A program made the position numbers and the translations under genes. Shown here piece after piece: positions 33,001 to 43,359 of a DNA stretch of 64,000 nt (position 1 is the stretch's first letter; each line of letters begins with the position of its first letter). The stretch is taken from assembly GCF_905147365.1 (NCBI RefSeq), contig NC_056407.1, positions 14,099,001-14,163,000 on the forward strand, written 5' to 3'. Source of the DNA: Aricia agestis. Its lineage: Eukaryota; Arthropoda; Insecta; Lepidoptera; Lycaenidae. The notes beneath the pieces were generated by a model that ran no database searches, had not been told where the DNA came from, and saw only the letters and a list, made by a program, of their open reading frames with translations.

Positions 33001-36000
33001 AAAATCAAATCTTTCCTCTTTATAATAGTAGTGTAGACAAGTTAAGTTATTTCAAAGAATTGTTTACATAAACAGTTTGTATAGCTCTGTGTTATTGAGA
33101 TTATAATAATGTATTAATATATTTGTTGCGAAATAGTTAGAAACATAGATTTCAAAGTTTACAGTGGTGAGAGGAATATCACATCTGACTAAATACTATA
33201 TTATGATGGCTTAATAGATAGAAAATTTAACATATATTATAATATTTTTCACACAAACATAAAATATGGATTAGATGTAAGGTTATTACATTATTTGTAC
33301 AAAGAGGGTAGGCCGGGTGCCATTTTTTTTTGCAAACCACGTACCCTACATTTTTGCAAAGATTTTGGCACTTACTGAAGGGTACAATTGCAAGGAATTG
33401 TTATTTTTCAACCGCACAATTTTTTTTAATATTCTTTATTGAAAAACCAATAAAAAAGGTCCTTTAACTTTTGACGATAAAGTTAATATTTTTAACGATA
33501 AAGTTGAATTTTTAAAGGTTCGAAAAATCTCAAAGTTGGGTACTTTCAACCCATGAAAAATATATTTAAAAAAAAATAATGTCTAAGTAATAAATTTTAT
33601 TAAATTCTCTATACAATAGTTAATAATATTGTTAATAGAGATTTAAAAAAATTTCATTGTTTAAATCTTTTTTTATCGTAGCAAAAGTAGACAAAAAATT
33701 TTGTTTTTTGTATGGGAGCCCCCCTAAGCATTTACTTGATTTTAACTTTATTATTAATAATTATTAAAGTAAAAATATAATTGAGGATTTTGTGAAAATT
33801 TCAAGTGCCTCGCTGTTACCATTATTGATTACGAGCAAAAAGACCAAAAAAATCACGTTTTTTGTATGGGATCCCCCCTTAAATATTTATTTTATTTTAT
33901 TTTATTTTTAGTACTTGTTCTTATAGCGGCAACAGATATACAAAATCTGTGAAATTTTCAGAAGTCTTAGTAATAGGGTTTACCAAGACTTCGTTGTCTG
34001 TCCGTCTGTCTGTTTGTCTATGTTATGTCTCCAAGATGTATCTTAAGAACCGCTATAGCTACACTTCTGAAAAATAACAATTTCTTGCTATTGTTTAAAC
34101 AATGTTTGTTTAAATAATTTTTTTTTTCTTTTTTTTTTTTAAAGGGATTTTTGTACAGAAAGACGATGTCAATCCCATCGTACCTTATACTAAATATAAC
34201 AATTTATAAATATTATGCCGAATTATAGCTAAAATTATATAGCATTCTAGCAGCATCAGAAGAAGGCTCTGCTAAAATGCTATGGAATATGCCAATATTA
34301 CATTTGATTAATTTAAAATCAAGAATCAGCTTTTCCCTTAAGTTTGCGTTCCGGGGACACTCCATCAAGCGGTGGTAGATATCATCCCGCACACCACATT
34401 CCTCTTTTAAATAATATAGCACCGGGTTGCGCTATGGCAACATGCATTTCAGGGCATGGCAGGCAGGGCAGGGCTCATCAGGAGGGCAATTTGTAGAGGA
34501 TCGCATAAAAAATTGAGGTGGAATAGTTTCCGGTACTCATGCGCCGACTCGTGCTGCACTAGTTGTACATTGTAATTATTTACTCAACAAAAAACGCTTT
34601 CTGACATAATTGTTATTGTTACTTAATTATTTTAATGATGATAAAAAATATGCCGGGCATAACTTTACTATAATCGATGCAAGACTTTTACCGCTTTTCA
34701 GTCCGATATCTGCCTGGGCTTCAGAACTGTGACCAGGACCGTAGCTACCGCCGTATCTTCCGTATCAATTATAGGGGGCCCCAAGTCATGATGGCACCCA
34801 ACGTTCGTAACAAAGATGATAAAAACTTACCAGTTCCCCTCTTTCCAATGGGGTCCCCAAACATTTTTTTTACGGGGCAACTGGCAAGCTACCTTTCTGA
34901 CTGTGACTATTATTGCCTAGCAGCTACCTAGTTTGAACCGATTTTCCTATCGGGATTGTTTATTATCCAAAGAGAAATTGAAAAACTAAATTGGCTGCAA
35001 CAAATAATTACAATATTATAGGGGAACATATTATAATATCTGCTTAGTTCCTTATTTTTATAAACTAGTAGCTACTTGCTAAAAGTGATGAGTGATGACT
35101 GATGATGATATTGATTCACAGATCTCCAAATACCACCTCGTATTTTATAGAACGAGTGTCTGGCTCATTAGAGGCTGAAGTGCGCTGTTCTAAGCATCTC
35201 TGCCCTGAAATAAATCTATACTAAGTACTTAGAGATACGGAGTTACTACTACATACTTACTTCAAAGCGTACCGTCAGCTCTAAAGGATTTTGTTCTTCT
35301 ATTTCACACAAAATAACATCCTTATAATATGAACTAAAAAGTATTAAATATTTTTTCCTATCTAATAGTGCCTTTTTCCAAATTCGGCTAAAACTCGACT
35401 ATTTCTGTACTCAATCTTCATCATTTTGAAGTCGGTACCAGATAGCTGAATCTTCAGTCTGCCAGAATATTTGAAACTTTTGGAACTGGCATTGTTTTTA
35501 CCTTGGAAGTCGGGTTTAATTTTTTGTTAAAAATAATAATTTCACTTTCGTGTTTCGGGTTTCGGGGGCGATAAATCGATCTAGCTAGGAATCATTTTTA
35601 GAAAATGTCATTTTATTCGTGTTTTATCGAATACCGAGCAAAGTTCGGTCAAATAGCTAGTTACAATAATGAAGATAAAGTTTAAAATCATAATATATGA
35701 CACTGAAAGTGCTCGTCTCGCCGCTGCCATTACGGTGTGGCGCGGCTCTTAATCTAACAGATTAAAATTGTATAAACATTAAACTTATAACGTCTCTATT
35801 TTTAATTATTGCAGTGCTTCTAATATAATAATAATGCCGAATGAATTACAAGAATACGTATATCTATTTGTCAATGTGCCAAAATATCCATATTTTTAAA
35901 ACAAATCTTCAAGTTTTGTTTGCAGTCTGTACGCTAATCCTAACGCCTATGAGGAATGTATTATGATTAAAATTCCATCACATAAAATGGTTTCCAATGA

Positions 36001-37600
36001 TTGATGCAGATTGAAGGTAACTTACGGTTACGCCTATAAATTTTATTGCCCTTAAAAAATCAAGAACTGAATTTATAAGCTTACACACACGAATGCTTCT
36101 AATGCTATTATAATGTACATCTAGTCACGGCCTAGGCATAACCCTAACCTAAATACGCCGCATCCTACAGGAAGTGGCCTATTTAGACGAGGGTGTCTGC
36201 TGTGCAAAACTATGTCTAGTGCGTCAAGCCAAGCGGTCATATTTTGAATCAATTAGTTTGTTTTGATCATTCAAATTATAATGCTTGCTTAGCCCGAGGT
36301 CGGATTTTCTACCATTACACACTCCTACAGAAGTTTTCATCGTATGCGTACTCTTTTTCCAAAATTCTCTAATAGTTCTTAAAATTGCTTGCACATTGGT
36401 TCAACAACAAACAACTCTGGAACGCAAGGGTCTGAACAATGCAGGAATTGGGTAGTCCAACAAGGTTCCTGATAACCCTCTGCAAATGACTCCAAACAAT
36501 CAGAAGAAACGGTCATATATTTTATAATTTAGTTAAAATTTTCAGTCTCCACCATAAAGTTAATAAACCTAGCGGAAGCTTTCGCTAGGTATAGTAACTT
36601 TATCGTCTCTACACACCTACTCGTGGAAACGAAGAAAAACTCCTTAGGGCAGGAATCATGTTAAATTAAAATGTTTTAAATCAGGTGCGGTTTTCCATTA
36701 TTCCAATGAAATCAGAAAATGATGTAGGCACCTAAATAATTTAAATTCTATTGAAAAATCTTCTGTTTAATTTTAAAGAAGACTTTCTTTAAAAATATTT
36801 AAGGCATTAAGAAGGAAGAAAACAATAATTCTAAGTACTTATTACAAATTTTCCTCAAGCGCCTCAAGGTTTGAATTTTAGTAGCCTATATTGATGATAT
36901 CTTGACATGCAACGTAACCAACTGTTAACATACGCAAAACAAAATTAAATTAAGAAATTTAAAAAACCCCCGACAAACAACTTTAAAAAGTAATGAAATA
37001 ATATTTACTGCCTTTAAGTTCAAATATTTCCCAACTTGTGTAAAGTAATATTTTAGCCCATAATTGTTGTCACGGTGTGTCGGGGGACCGCTAATGTAGA
37101 TTTTTGATTTCACTAATTATATGAGCCTAAACATGAAACCTCAACTTTGGGTTCATACGAAGCTTGGTTCCTATAGAATCCAGGTGATGCTGCAGCAGCA
37201 GCATGTAAATATTTACAGTCTATCTACTTCTTACTGGTTGTCGCAATTAAAATGTGCCCAAACACGAAACCTTTGCTCTAAGTTGGCGAGGAGTTGGATA
37301 TCCTATTGATTACCAGGTGCTGCTGCAGCACCAGGTCAAATTTCATTAATATGTGTATACGTATATTGTATATTCACAAATGTCACGAACTAGTATGAAA
37401 TACAAAACCCATCAAACTACTACAAGTTGCTAACTGCCTTTCATGAACCAGATAAACCCTGATTGCCCAGCACTGAGCAGGCTGATGATGATGAATTATA
37501 GCTAAGAACACTCTCGATCATGTCAGCTTTCAAACAAAAAAAACTAGATCAAAATCGTACCACCCGTTTCGATGCTACGATGCCACGGACAAATACACAC

Positions 37601-37631
<31 letters not shown>

Positions 37632-37858
37632 CGTCAAACTTATAACACCCCTCTTTTTTGTCGGGGGCTAAATATTTATGAATTATGATTTTAATATTCC
37701 ACTTTAATAAACTAGATACTAGAAATTAATCTTTATTGGTGCCAAAAGCTTCCCTTGCGCCTATCCTAAGCAGCTAATTCCACCAGCCTCATTTCGCTAA
37801 TTGGTTTAAATTGTTGCAAAAACTTACCTGAAACAGCCAATATAAGAATTGCAATCAT
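26789..37858 (-). CDS. FAM151: FAM151/menorin-family protein (five exons)
   Basis: The spliced product is 286 residues from exons 37858-37828, 29972-29871, 29296-29046, 28224-27982 and 27022-26789. All introns are GT-AG and all phases join. The family signature (DUF2181) is plain: WAHAVNNKTY (residues 29-38), MLEADIVLG (49-57), PIMAHPP (68-74), GVKLDFKSIEAF, LNADILPGP, SVGWTTEYGG and TFPVRAG. H31, E51, D53 and H72 sit where PLC-like phosphodiesterase folds keep active-site residues, which is inference. Human FAM151B and C. elegans menorin have the same block order. Menorin (MNR-1) is a skin-derived cue that guides sensory dendrite branching with SAX-7/L1CAM. Here residues 1-16 form a signal peptide, so the protein is probably secreted or luminal. 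Length is normal for the family. The main alternative is a divergent FAM151A-type paralogue. Introns hold many transposons. Confidence 0.9.
27023..27981. other. FAM151 intron 4, with a GGGTTCCGTA-family repeat
   Basis: 27088-27545 is an almost complete interspersed repeat. It starts TTCCGTACCCAAAGGGTAAA, has a GTCT run, and ends CGAATCCGACTCGCATTTGG CCG. The rest is AT-rich and featureless. Confidence 0.65.
27982..28224 (-). CDS. FAM151: FAM151 exon 4
   Basis: Acceptor TTTTTACAG, 81 codons, donor CCT/GTGAGT, phase 0 on both sides. It encodes VTFPLWLNADILPGPIEATT, then FIKLCGNHPRAVMSVGWTTE and a segment ending NRINQTVTFP. WLNADILPGP and GWTT are the strongest family matches in the locus. Confidence 0.93.
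28225..29045. other. FAM151 intron 3, nothing recognised
   Basis: AT-rich with no clear terminal repeats. AGTCCTGAGTCCTGAC near 28379 resembles DIRS/LINE junction sequence near 20805 but is too short to classify. Confidence 0.5.
29046..29296 (-). CDS. FAM151: FAM151 exon 3
   Basis: Acceptor CACTCCAG and donor GAG/GTAAGA. It encodes DVSMLEADIVLGHVTGQDGP, PIPIMAHPPATTSDLSLTDF and KQKGVKLDFKSIEAFEKSQD. The first codon is split, A from exon 2 with GT here, giving Ser45. LEAD and AHPP are the core motifs of the family. Confidence 0.93.
29297..29870. other. FAM151 intron 2, holding a SINE
   Basis: 29345-29640 is a SINE with a LINE-like tail, listed separately. The remaining DNA is AT-rich. Confidence 0.6.
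29345..29640 (+). mobile_element. SINE with LINE-derived 3' tail (plus copy)
   Basis: The head ATGGGCCGGCTAGACCGGAG, a middle AACAGCGCTTGCGCTGTGTT and CCGGAGGCCCAATCCCCTAC, and a pyrimidine-rich CCCTTCCC block precede the tail GGCCGGCAACGCACCTGCAG through CATCAGGTGACCCGTTTGCT, ending CCCCCTTATTTCATAAAAAA. The tail is the same as the end of the LINE at 20375-20803; the head is not. Confidence 0.75.
29871..29972 (-). CDS. FAM151: FAM151 exon 2
   Basis: A strong acceptor (TTTTCTTTTGTTTAG) is followed by CC GTT TTG, completing codon 11 (G+CC, Ala). It encodes VLVSGEEEIMKNLTTVTWAH and AVNNKTYLEAALA, with donor A/GTATGT. Residues to SG finish the signal peptide. NLT is a possible N-glycosylation site. 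An in-frame TAA lies 33 bases above the exon with no ATG between, so an upstream coding exon is required. Confidence 0.9.
29973..30603. other. FAM151 intron 1, 3' end; no coding start found
   Basis: Checked for an initiating exon: the minus-strand ATGs here meet stops within a few codons. No repeats were recognised. Confidence 0.5.
30604..30769. mobile_element. Palindromic MITE, family 'TTTGGTCG' (copy 3)
   Basis: ATGGCAGACCTACATTATTT and TTTGGTCG pair with CGACCAAATCACGTAGGTCT and GCCATCT. The outer ends are ATTGATTCATGTGAGATGG and CATCTGCCTATGAATCAAT. It is the best-preserved of the three copies. Confidence 0.75.
30770..30920 (+). mobile_element. LINE fragment, inverted relative to 34422-34561
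   Basis: GCACGAGTCGGCGCATGAGT and TACAAATTGCCCTCCTGATG, then GCATGTTGCCATGACGCAAC, recur on the opposite strand at 34422-34561. It stops after GCCATATTGTTTAAACAAGC. Confidence 0.6.
30921..31628. repeat. AT-rich DNA with paired AAGCGGCCGGAT palindromes
   Basis: AAGCGGCCGGATCCGGCCGC (30943-30962) and AAGCGGCCGGATGTGGCCGC (about 30988-31007) are near-palindromes 45 bp apart. This resembles ends of piggyBac-like or related lepidopteran repeats. A GGCCGCGGCC-type block recurs at 31518. No gene was seen. Confidence 0.45.
31629..33037 (-). mobile_element. Helitron, non-autonomous, 1409 bp (twin A)
   Basis: On the minus strand it starts TCTACACTACTATTATAAAG and ends GCCGGGCCGGGCCGCTAG, followed by T. 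TC at the start, CTAG at the end and a GC-rich 3' hairpin are Helitron hallmarks. It is nearly identical over its whole length to 47584-48993. No Rep/helicase is encoded. It lies in FAM151 intron 1, in the same orientation as the gene. Confidence 0.85.
33038..34129. repeat. AT-rich DNA with degraded GGGTTCCGTA-family copies
   Basis: TTTTTTGTATGGGAGCCCCC and CGGCAACAGATATACAAAAT, then CAGAAGTCTTAGTAATAGGG and a GTCT run, match the family at 42290-42630. The boundaries are eroded. Confidence 0.5.
34130..34565 (-). mobile_element. LINE ORF2 C-terminal fragment (minus)
   Basis: A 69-codon open frame reads LYYLKEECGVRDDIYHRLME, then CPRNANLREKLILDF. The CGV..D..HRLMECPR arrangement resembles the C-terminal zinc-knuckle-like end of Jockey/R1-class LINE proteins. 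Upstream DNA (34422-34561) is shared in inverted form with 30770-30920. Confidence 0.55.
34566..36939. other. FAM151 intron 1, mostly unassigned
   Basis: The open stretch at 34677-34931 is unrecognised. 35345-35540 carries a repeat (AAAAGTATTAAATA, TCTTCATCATTTTGAAGTCG, ACCTTGGAAGTCGG) that recurs at 39255-39410. Nothing else was identified. Confidence 0.45.
36940..37345. repeat. Interspersed repeat pair as at 2455-2962
   Basis: CCCGACAAACAACTTTAAAA and GGGGGACCGCTAATGTAGAT are followed by ATGCTGCAGCAGCAGCATGT and CCAGGTGCTGCTGCAGCACC. It matches 2455-2962 with the two blocks in the opposite arrangement. Confidence 0.65.
37380..37675. repeat. Interspersed repeat ending CGGGGGCTAAA
   Basis: GTCACGAACTAGTATGAAAT, GAACACTCTCGATCATGTCA, a CAGA run and CTCTTTTTTGTCGGGGG. 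A second copy is at 41965-42260. Confidence 0.65.
37828..37858 (-). CDS. FAM151: FAM151 exon 1 (start codon and signal peptide start)
   Basis: ATG opens MIAILILAVS plus one base G, then a consensus donor GTAAGTTTTT. The 31-nt exon has the phase needed by exon 2 (which starts with two bases, CC) and supplies the hydrophobic half of a signal peptide continuing as AVLVSG. Phase, donor and hydrophobicity all agree, although the exon is tiny and 7.9 kb away. Confirmation needs a transcript. Confidence 0.7.
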
Positions 37859-38134
37859 GACGCAGGTTACCACAGCATCCGTCTCATATTATTATATGGA
37901 GCCGTGTACTCGTCAGGAGCCGTACCACCTGATTGTCCAATCGTCCTGTTACGTCTTGATTGCTTTGAATAAAGCAAATTGGAGACACATCAAGGACTCG
38001 TTACGTACGTGGATATCGTTTACTGCGATACTACTTTGGGACGTTACTTCGTTCGTTTGTTTTTCTCCCGGTCTTAAAAGGGCTCCTATATCGACACGCT
38101 TCGGCTGTGCTTGCCAAAGATTGTTGGATCTGAA
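37859..38134 (-). promoter_or_regulatory. Probable 5'UTR and promoter region of FAM151 gene
   Basis: GC content rises here compared with the flanks. There are no upstream in-frame coding signs. The plus-strand open frame across it is antisense and not supported as a gene. No TATA or initiator was identified with confidence. Confidence 0.3.
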
Positions 38135-38179
38135 GATTATTTCAGCTATCCCCAGAGATTGGGGATAGCTGAAATAATC
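38135..38179. repeat. Perfect 19-bp-arm hairpin
   Basis: GATTATTTCAGCTATCCCC pairs exactly with GGGGATAGCTGAAATAATC around the 7-nt loop AGAGATT. It sits about 280 bp upstream of the FAM151 start codon. Confidence 0.85.
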
Positions 38180-38610
38180 GTCAGGTTTTATATTTTCTTA
38201 CAGTCTTTGAACAATAACCATTACGTATCTGGTAAAATCTTGCGAAATTCTGAGAATTTATGCAGCTTACATAATATTTAAGATGCAATAAAATGTATTG
38301 GTCCTTCGAGTCAGATTGAAGAATTTTTCATGTCAATTATTTTCTTAATTCTTTGTAACTATACTATGCGATGTACCTACACATTATTTAGTTAGACTTA
38401 TTGTAGTCTCTGATGTCTCTTCCAGCATCTATTGTCCAACAATCTAGGTACATCTGCGACTTTAGATCACCTTCAGACACGTTGCTAGGTTTTTATTACG
38501 TCTGCAAAATTGTGTTACGATTTTTTATTTAATTTCAGTTGAAATGCAATTGTCGAGTCTTTAAAAATATAATTTTATATTTTAAGAACCCTTGTCGATT
38601 CATGAATACT
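38180..38610. other. Intergenic, nothing recognised
   Basis: AT-rich DNA without frames or terminal repeats. Confidence 0.5.
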
Positions 38611-38780
38611 AGAGATCGCCCAATGGTCGAAATTCGACCTTAATTTCAACAACATTAGGACTACTACCTATATTTTGTTAAAAAATATTGAGTATCATAT
38701 TTTTTTCAACTCTCGTGTCCGGGACTCGGCTGATCTCAGGCTGGCCGTGTAAGCATTGTCTAATAGTATCTAAGCATAAA
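38611..38780. repeat. AGAGATCGCCCAATGGTCG repeat (copy 2)
   Basis: GAGATCGCCCAATGGTCGAA through CTGGCCGTGTAAGCATTGTC. This is a compact copy compared with 59853-60540, which has an extra ~500 bp in the middle. Confidence 0.6.
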
Positions 38781-39469
38781 CCTATAATGCTAAAGACCAA
38801 CAAAGAGTGCGAGAGAGAAGAAAATCCTTTATGGAATTATAACAAGATGAAAAGAGAGAGGCAGTTTAATGAAAATTGTAACCACTTTTATTTGACAGAT
38901 CGTCAAAAGTCGTCAGTCGTTTTTATGCCCTTTCCGTATTTCCAATATATTGTTCAATTTGTTTGTTATTTTTAATAAATATTATTATATTTAAAAATGA
39001 TGACTTGTGCTGTAAGTGTTAGCAGTGTAAATCATAAGAATAATCCTGAAAAATATCCATTTCACAGGTAATTAATCTTCATGTCCTAATTGCTACGACG
39101 TGTTTATTTTTGCTATATTCTGTCTTTAGTTCTCTATTTCAAATTAAATATTGTGAATCCTCCCTTTTACTTTCATATTTTGCGTAACTAAAGGTACTAT
39201 TGTTCTTAAATTACACAAATTTTTATACTATACTATTGAGTAATATTATACTTAAATGAACTAAAAAGTATTAAATAATTCTTATTCTGTACTCAGTATT
39301 AATTCTGTTCTCAATCTTCATTATTTTTGCAATCGGTACCGGTATTATACTTCCGAGGTAATGGCAATCCATTACCTTGGAAGTCGGTTTTAATTTTTTG
39401 TTTAAAAAATAATAATTTTACTCTTTTTAGCTGTCCTTAACGTTTTCTATACTTACAGTTGGTGTTAAA
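38781..39469. other. Intergenic; degraded repeat at 39255-39410
   Basis: 39255-39410 matches 35345-35540 (TCTTCATTATTTTTGC, TACCTTGGAAGTCGGTTTT). The rest is unassigned. Confidence 0.45.
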
Positions 39470-39770
39470 AAAAATCAAAATCAAAATTGCTTTATTTCTG
39501 AACAAATCTTAAATAAAATATATTTTCAGAATACATGGTGCCTACTACCGGTTCGGGTACTAAGCCGACGAGAAGAACCGGCGTAAGAAACTCGCATGGG
39601 GCCCACTTTTTACCAAAAAAAGTGAGAAAATTTACAATGCTGTAACTAAAAATTATACAATGTATACATAGATAGACACATAATAATTGTATATTGTTGC
39701 CTTGCAGGCAGTCATTCAGCATTCTACTCCCAAGATGTGCCATCGCTTATGAAATCATTGACCTTATTTG
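39470..39770 (-). mobile_element. LINE 3' end (minus), TTTTGA tail
   Basis: On the minus strand it reads GAGTTTCTTACGCCGGTTCT and CGGTAGTAGGCACCATGTAT, then AATAAAGCAATTTTGATTTTGA, cut at the tandem tail. This is the familiar non-coding 3' end of a lepidopteran LINE. The 83-codon open frame across it is incidental. Confidence 0.6.
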
Positions 39771-40280
39771 GCTTTGGCACAAAACGTTCTTTGACTACTT
39801 TTTTTAATTTATTAATCGAAAGATTTTGAACGTTTTCTGGGACCATATGTTCCCATTTGAATATCAAGGAGTCACCTCGATTTCTCATGGTTTCCATCAC
39901 CAGACCACCACTTTTGTGAACATGATAACTACTCGGAACAATACAATGTACAACAAAAGAAAAATTTTGATAATCGGTTCATAAACGGCGGAGTAATCGT
40001 TGAACATACATAAAAAATATATCCACAGCCGAACGTCTAGACTCCTCCTGTTTGGAAGTCGGTTAAAAATAATTCTATTATTTTTAATATTAATGCTGCA
40101 GCAGCAGCATGTAAATCTTTACTGTTTATTATACTTCCTACTGGTTGTCGCAATTAAAATGAGCCCAAACACGAAACCTCTGCTCTAAGTTGGCGAGGAG
40201 TTGGATATCCTATTGATTACCAGGTGATACTGCAGCACCTGGTCAAGTTTCCATCAATATGTGTATACGTATATTGTATA
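39771..40280. repeat. Degraded repeats, incl. GCTGCAGCAGCA block
   Basis: 40090-40270 repeats ATGCTGCAGCAGCAGCATGT and TTGGCGAGGAGTTGGATATC as at 37180-37345. 39830-40070 (TCACCTCGATTTCTCATGG, TTGGAAGTCGGTTAAAAA) is another common lepidopteran repeat. Confidence 0.55.
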
Positions 40281-41901
40281 CTAGCTGTTGCCCGCGACTT
40301 CGTCCGCGTGGACTTAGGTTTATAGCGCGCGGTGTCAACAAAATTTGTGTCAAATTTAAAAACTTTTTAAAACCCTGGTAAGTGGTACCCCTCTTAGGGC
40401 CGCGCTACACCGGAATGGCAGCGCTAAAGTGCTCACCTCGCCGCTGCCATTTCGGTGTAGCGCGGCCCTTTATTAATCAAAATACCCAAAAACAGCTGTG
40501 CAGTGTGCACATAATCTATACTAATATTATAAATGCGAAAGTGTCTCTGTCTGTCTGTCTGTCTGTCAGTCTCGCTTTCACGCCAAACGCCAAAACTACT
40601 GAACCGATTGTAATGAAAAATTTAGTATACAGATAGTCTAAAGCCTGAGAAAGGACATAGGCTACATTTCGATGTTGAAAAATATCTTATTTCCATGAAA
40701 ATATCGATGAAAATGAATTCGCATTGCGCGTGGCTAGCGCTCATCCCGGGGGTCCTGGGTTCGAGTCCCGCAGGCGGAACAAAAAGTTTTCAATGTTCCT
40801 GGGTCTTGGATGTGTATTAAAATAAAATTTCAAAAATCTTAAATATATTTTATGTATACTTAATATTATAAAAAATCCAGAAATATATCGATGCAACGAA
40901 TATTTGAGTTCTAATACGATTCAACAGATGGCGTTTTATATCTTACTTCATTGTAACATAGAACTAATCATTTTTTACTGGAAAAAAGGGTTGTCAGGGG
41001 GTGAAAATGCGTAAATTTGTTCAAATTAAGTTAGTTCCAAAAATTCATAATAGATGGCGCCGTGCGTCTTTCTATAAGAGGTGGTATCATCTATTTAAGT
41101 TTTGATTATTTTCGATTGTGATATCTATTCTACGGAATTAAATAACTCAGTACTTTATCTGTGCAGTGACGTAACCTTAAACCTATCAATGATAAATAGT
41201 TTATGGGTAAAGTTGCGTAATTGGGGGGCTGAATAAGTTACAATGAAGTAAAAAAAAAACGCCATCGGTTGAATCGTATTAGAACTAAAATGTTCATTGC
41301 ATCTATATATTTCTGGATTTTTTATAATATTATACATAAAATATATTTAAGTAAAAAATAAAACGCCATCTGTTTTCATATATTAGAATTAAAATGTTGA
41401 TTGCATTGATATATTTTCTGGATGGAATATAGGCCAACATGGTACACTTGAACTCCTTTATTTTAGAGCGCCTTTGGTTGTCAACTTGTCACATATTAAT
41501 ATGTGTGACAAGTTGTGTGAGATGCAGTAAAAAATAAGTAAAAAATAAAACGCCATCTGTTGAATCATATTAGAACTCAAATATTCATTGCATCGATATA
41601 TTTCTGGATTTTTATAATATTATACATAAAATATAGGTATTTAAGATTTTTGAAATTTTATTTTAATACACATCCAAGACCTAAGAACATTGAAAACTTT
41701 TTGTTCCGCCTGCGGGACTCGAACCCAGGACCCCCGGGATGAGCGCTGGCCACGCGCAATGCGAATTCATTTTCATCGATATTTTCATGGAAATAAGATA
41801 TTTTCCCACATCGAAATGTAGCCTATGTCCTTTCTCAGACTCTAGAATAACTGTGTACAAAATTTCATTGCAATCGGTTCAGTAGTTTTGGCGTTAAAGC
41901 G

Positions 41902-41932
<31 letters not shown>

Positions 41933-41965
41933 GATACTTTCGCATTTATAATATTAGTATGGATT
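40281..41965. mobile_element. Helitron-like nest with GC hairpin and several sub-repeats
   Basis: It starts with an inverted 3' end, ACTAGCTGTTGCCCGCGACT. The GC hairpin (40397-40468), a plus-oriented ATAATATTATAAATGCGAAAG-type 5' part with a GTCT run, and a tRNA-B-box unit (40516-40870) follow. Several ACAGATGGCGTTTTAT repeats come next, then a minus-oriented B-box unit (41620-41965). No transposase is encoded. Confidence 0.65.
40397..40468. repeat. GC-rich hairpin inside Helitron-like repeat (copy 3)
   Basis: GGGCCGCGCTACACCGGAAT pairs with ATTTCGGTGTAGCGCGGCCC. Confidence 0.85.
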
Positions 41966-42660
41966 CACAAATGTCACGAACTAGAACGAAATATAAAACC
42001 CATCAAACGGCTACAAGTTGCCAACGGCCTTTCATGAACCAGATAAACCCTGATTGTTCTGCACTGAACAGGCTGATGATAATGAATTATAGCTAAGAAC
42101 ACTCTCGATCATGTCAGCTTTCAAACAAAAAAAAAAAACTAGATCAAAATCGGTCCACCCGTTTGGATGCTACGATGCCACGAACAGATACACACACAGA
42201 CAAACAGACAGACAGACACGTCAAACTTATAAAACCCCTCTTTTTTGTCGGGGGTTAAAAATAGGTTGAAAATTGTGTTTTTTGTATGAGAACCCCCTTA
42301 ATTATTTCATTTATTTAAATTTTATTATAAATTATTATTAAAGTACAAATTAAACTGTGTATTTTGTGAATATTTCAAGTGACTATGCATTGGCGTTATT
42401 GATATCGAGCAAAAAATCACGTGTGTTGTACATGGGATCCCACCTTAAATATTTAATTTATTTTGTCATTAGTATTTGTTGTTATAACGGCAACAGATAT
42501 ATACACAATCTGTGAAAATTTCAGAAGTCTAGCTATTGCGGTTCTTGAGGTACAGCCTGGAGACACACAGACAGACATCGAAGTTTTAGTAATAGGGTCC
42601 CGTTTTTACCCTTTGGGTACGGAACCCTAAAAGGAAGGTTGAGGGGTTCATGTAAAGTAT
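41966..42660. repeat. Two interspersed repeats: CGGGGG-type and GGGTTCCGTA-type
   Basis: 41965-42260 is the second copy of the 37380-37675 repeat. 42290-42630 ends TTACCCTTTGGGTACGGAAC CC, an inverted end of the family at 27088. Confidence 0.65.
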
Positions 42661-43094
42661 TTAGTAAAATAAAATAATTATAATGTTTTGAAAGTATATT
42701 CTCATTATAATTTTACAAAATTCTTGTATAAATTACAAAAAAATTACTACATTTTTGGAATGAAAACTATAAGTAGGTAAGTAGGTATATAGTTTTCATT
42801 GCAAAAATGTAGTTTTTTTATTTGAGATTTTCGAGATAAATCTCCAAAATCTCGAAATTAAATATTATTAATTAACATTGAAGATACTGTTGTATATTAT
42901 TTTTGAATTAATTACGCGATGATTTTGTTTTTTTCGTAAATGCCTTGCTTTAAATTACGATTTTAATATTATTCGTAATAATTAATATATTAAACTTGCC
43001 AGTGCATTTCCCTTTCCCCTTCTGGAATAAGTGGAAAAGACGTAATGTAAATAGAACTAAGTAGATACATTTTTCTCAAAAAGGTCAATATAAT
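42661..43094. other. AT-rich, nothing recognised
   Basis: Contains a small inverted repeat, AAAACTATAAGTAGGTA with TATATAGTTTTCATTGC, near 42766-42800. Confidence 0.4.
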
Positions 43095-43359
43095 ATACAG
43101 TGTGTAACAAAAATAAGTGATAATACTTTAGGATGTGTACGTGTTCCTTGTAGAGAGTTTACTGTGAAAGTAGCAGCGCTGAAAGACGAAAAAATTTTTT
43201 CACTTTTGTATGGGCAAGGGCCCGAGCGTCACGAGTTTCCCCATACAAAAGTGAAAAAAAAATTTGGTCTTTCAGCGCTGCTACTCTCACAGTGAACTCT
43301 CTACAAGGAACATGTACACACCCTAAAGTATTATCACTTATTTTTGTTACACCCTGTAT
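43095..43359. mobile_element. CAGTGTGTAAC palindromic MITE, complete (copy A)
   Basis: ATACAGTGTGTAACAAAAAT and the complementary ATTTTTGTTACACCCTGTAT bound two ~125-bp arms. The arms include GTAGAGAGTTTACTGTGAAA and GTAGCAGCGCTGAAAGACG. The centre is GGGCAAGGGCCCGAGCG. TA-rich flanks suggest a Tc1/mariner-type target. Confidence 0.85.

Noticed and set aside
34677..34931. Plus-strand 84-codon open frame in FAM151 intron 1
   Set aside because: No recognisable motif and it is surrounded by LINE debris. Probably chance or degraded transposon.
37857..38168. Plus-strand open frame of 103 codons (MTQVTTASVSYYY...)
   Set aside because: Antisense to the FAM151 first exon and its 5' flank. No family resemblance, and its end is created by the 38135-38179 hairpin.
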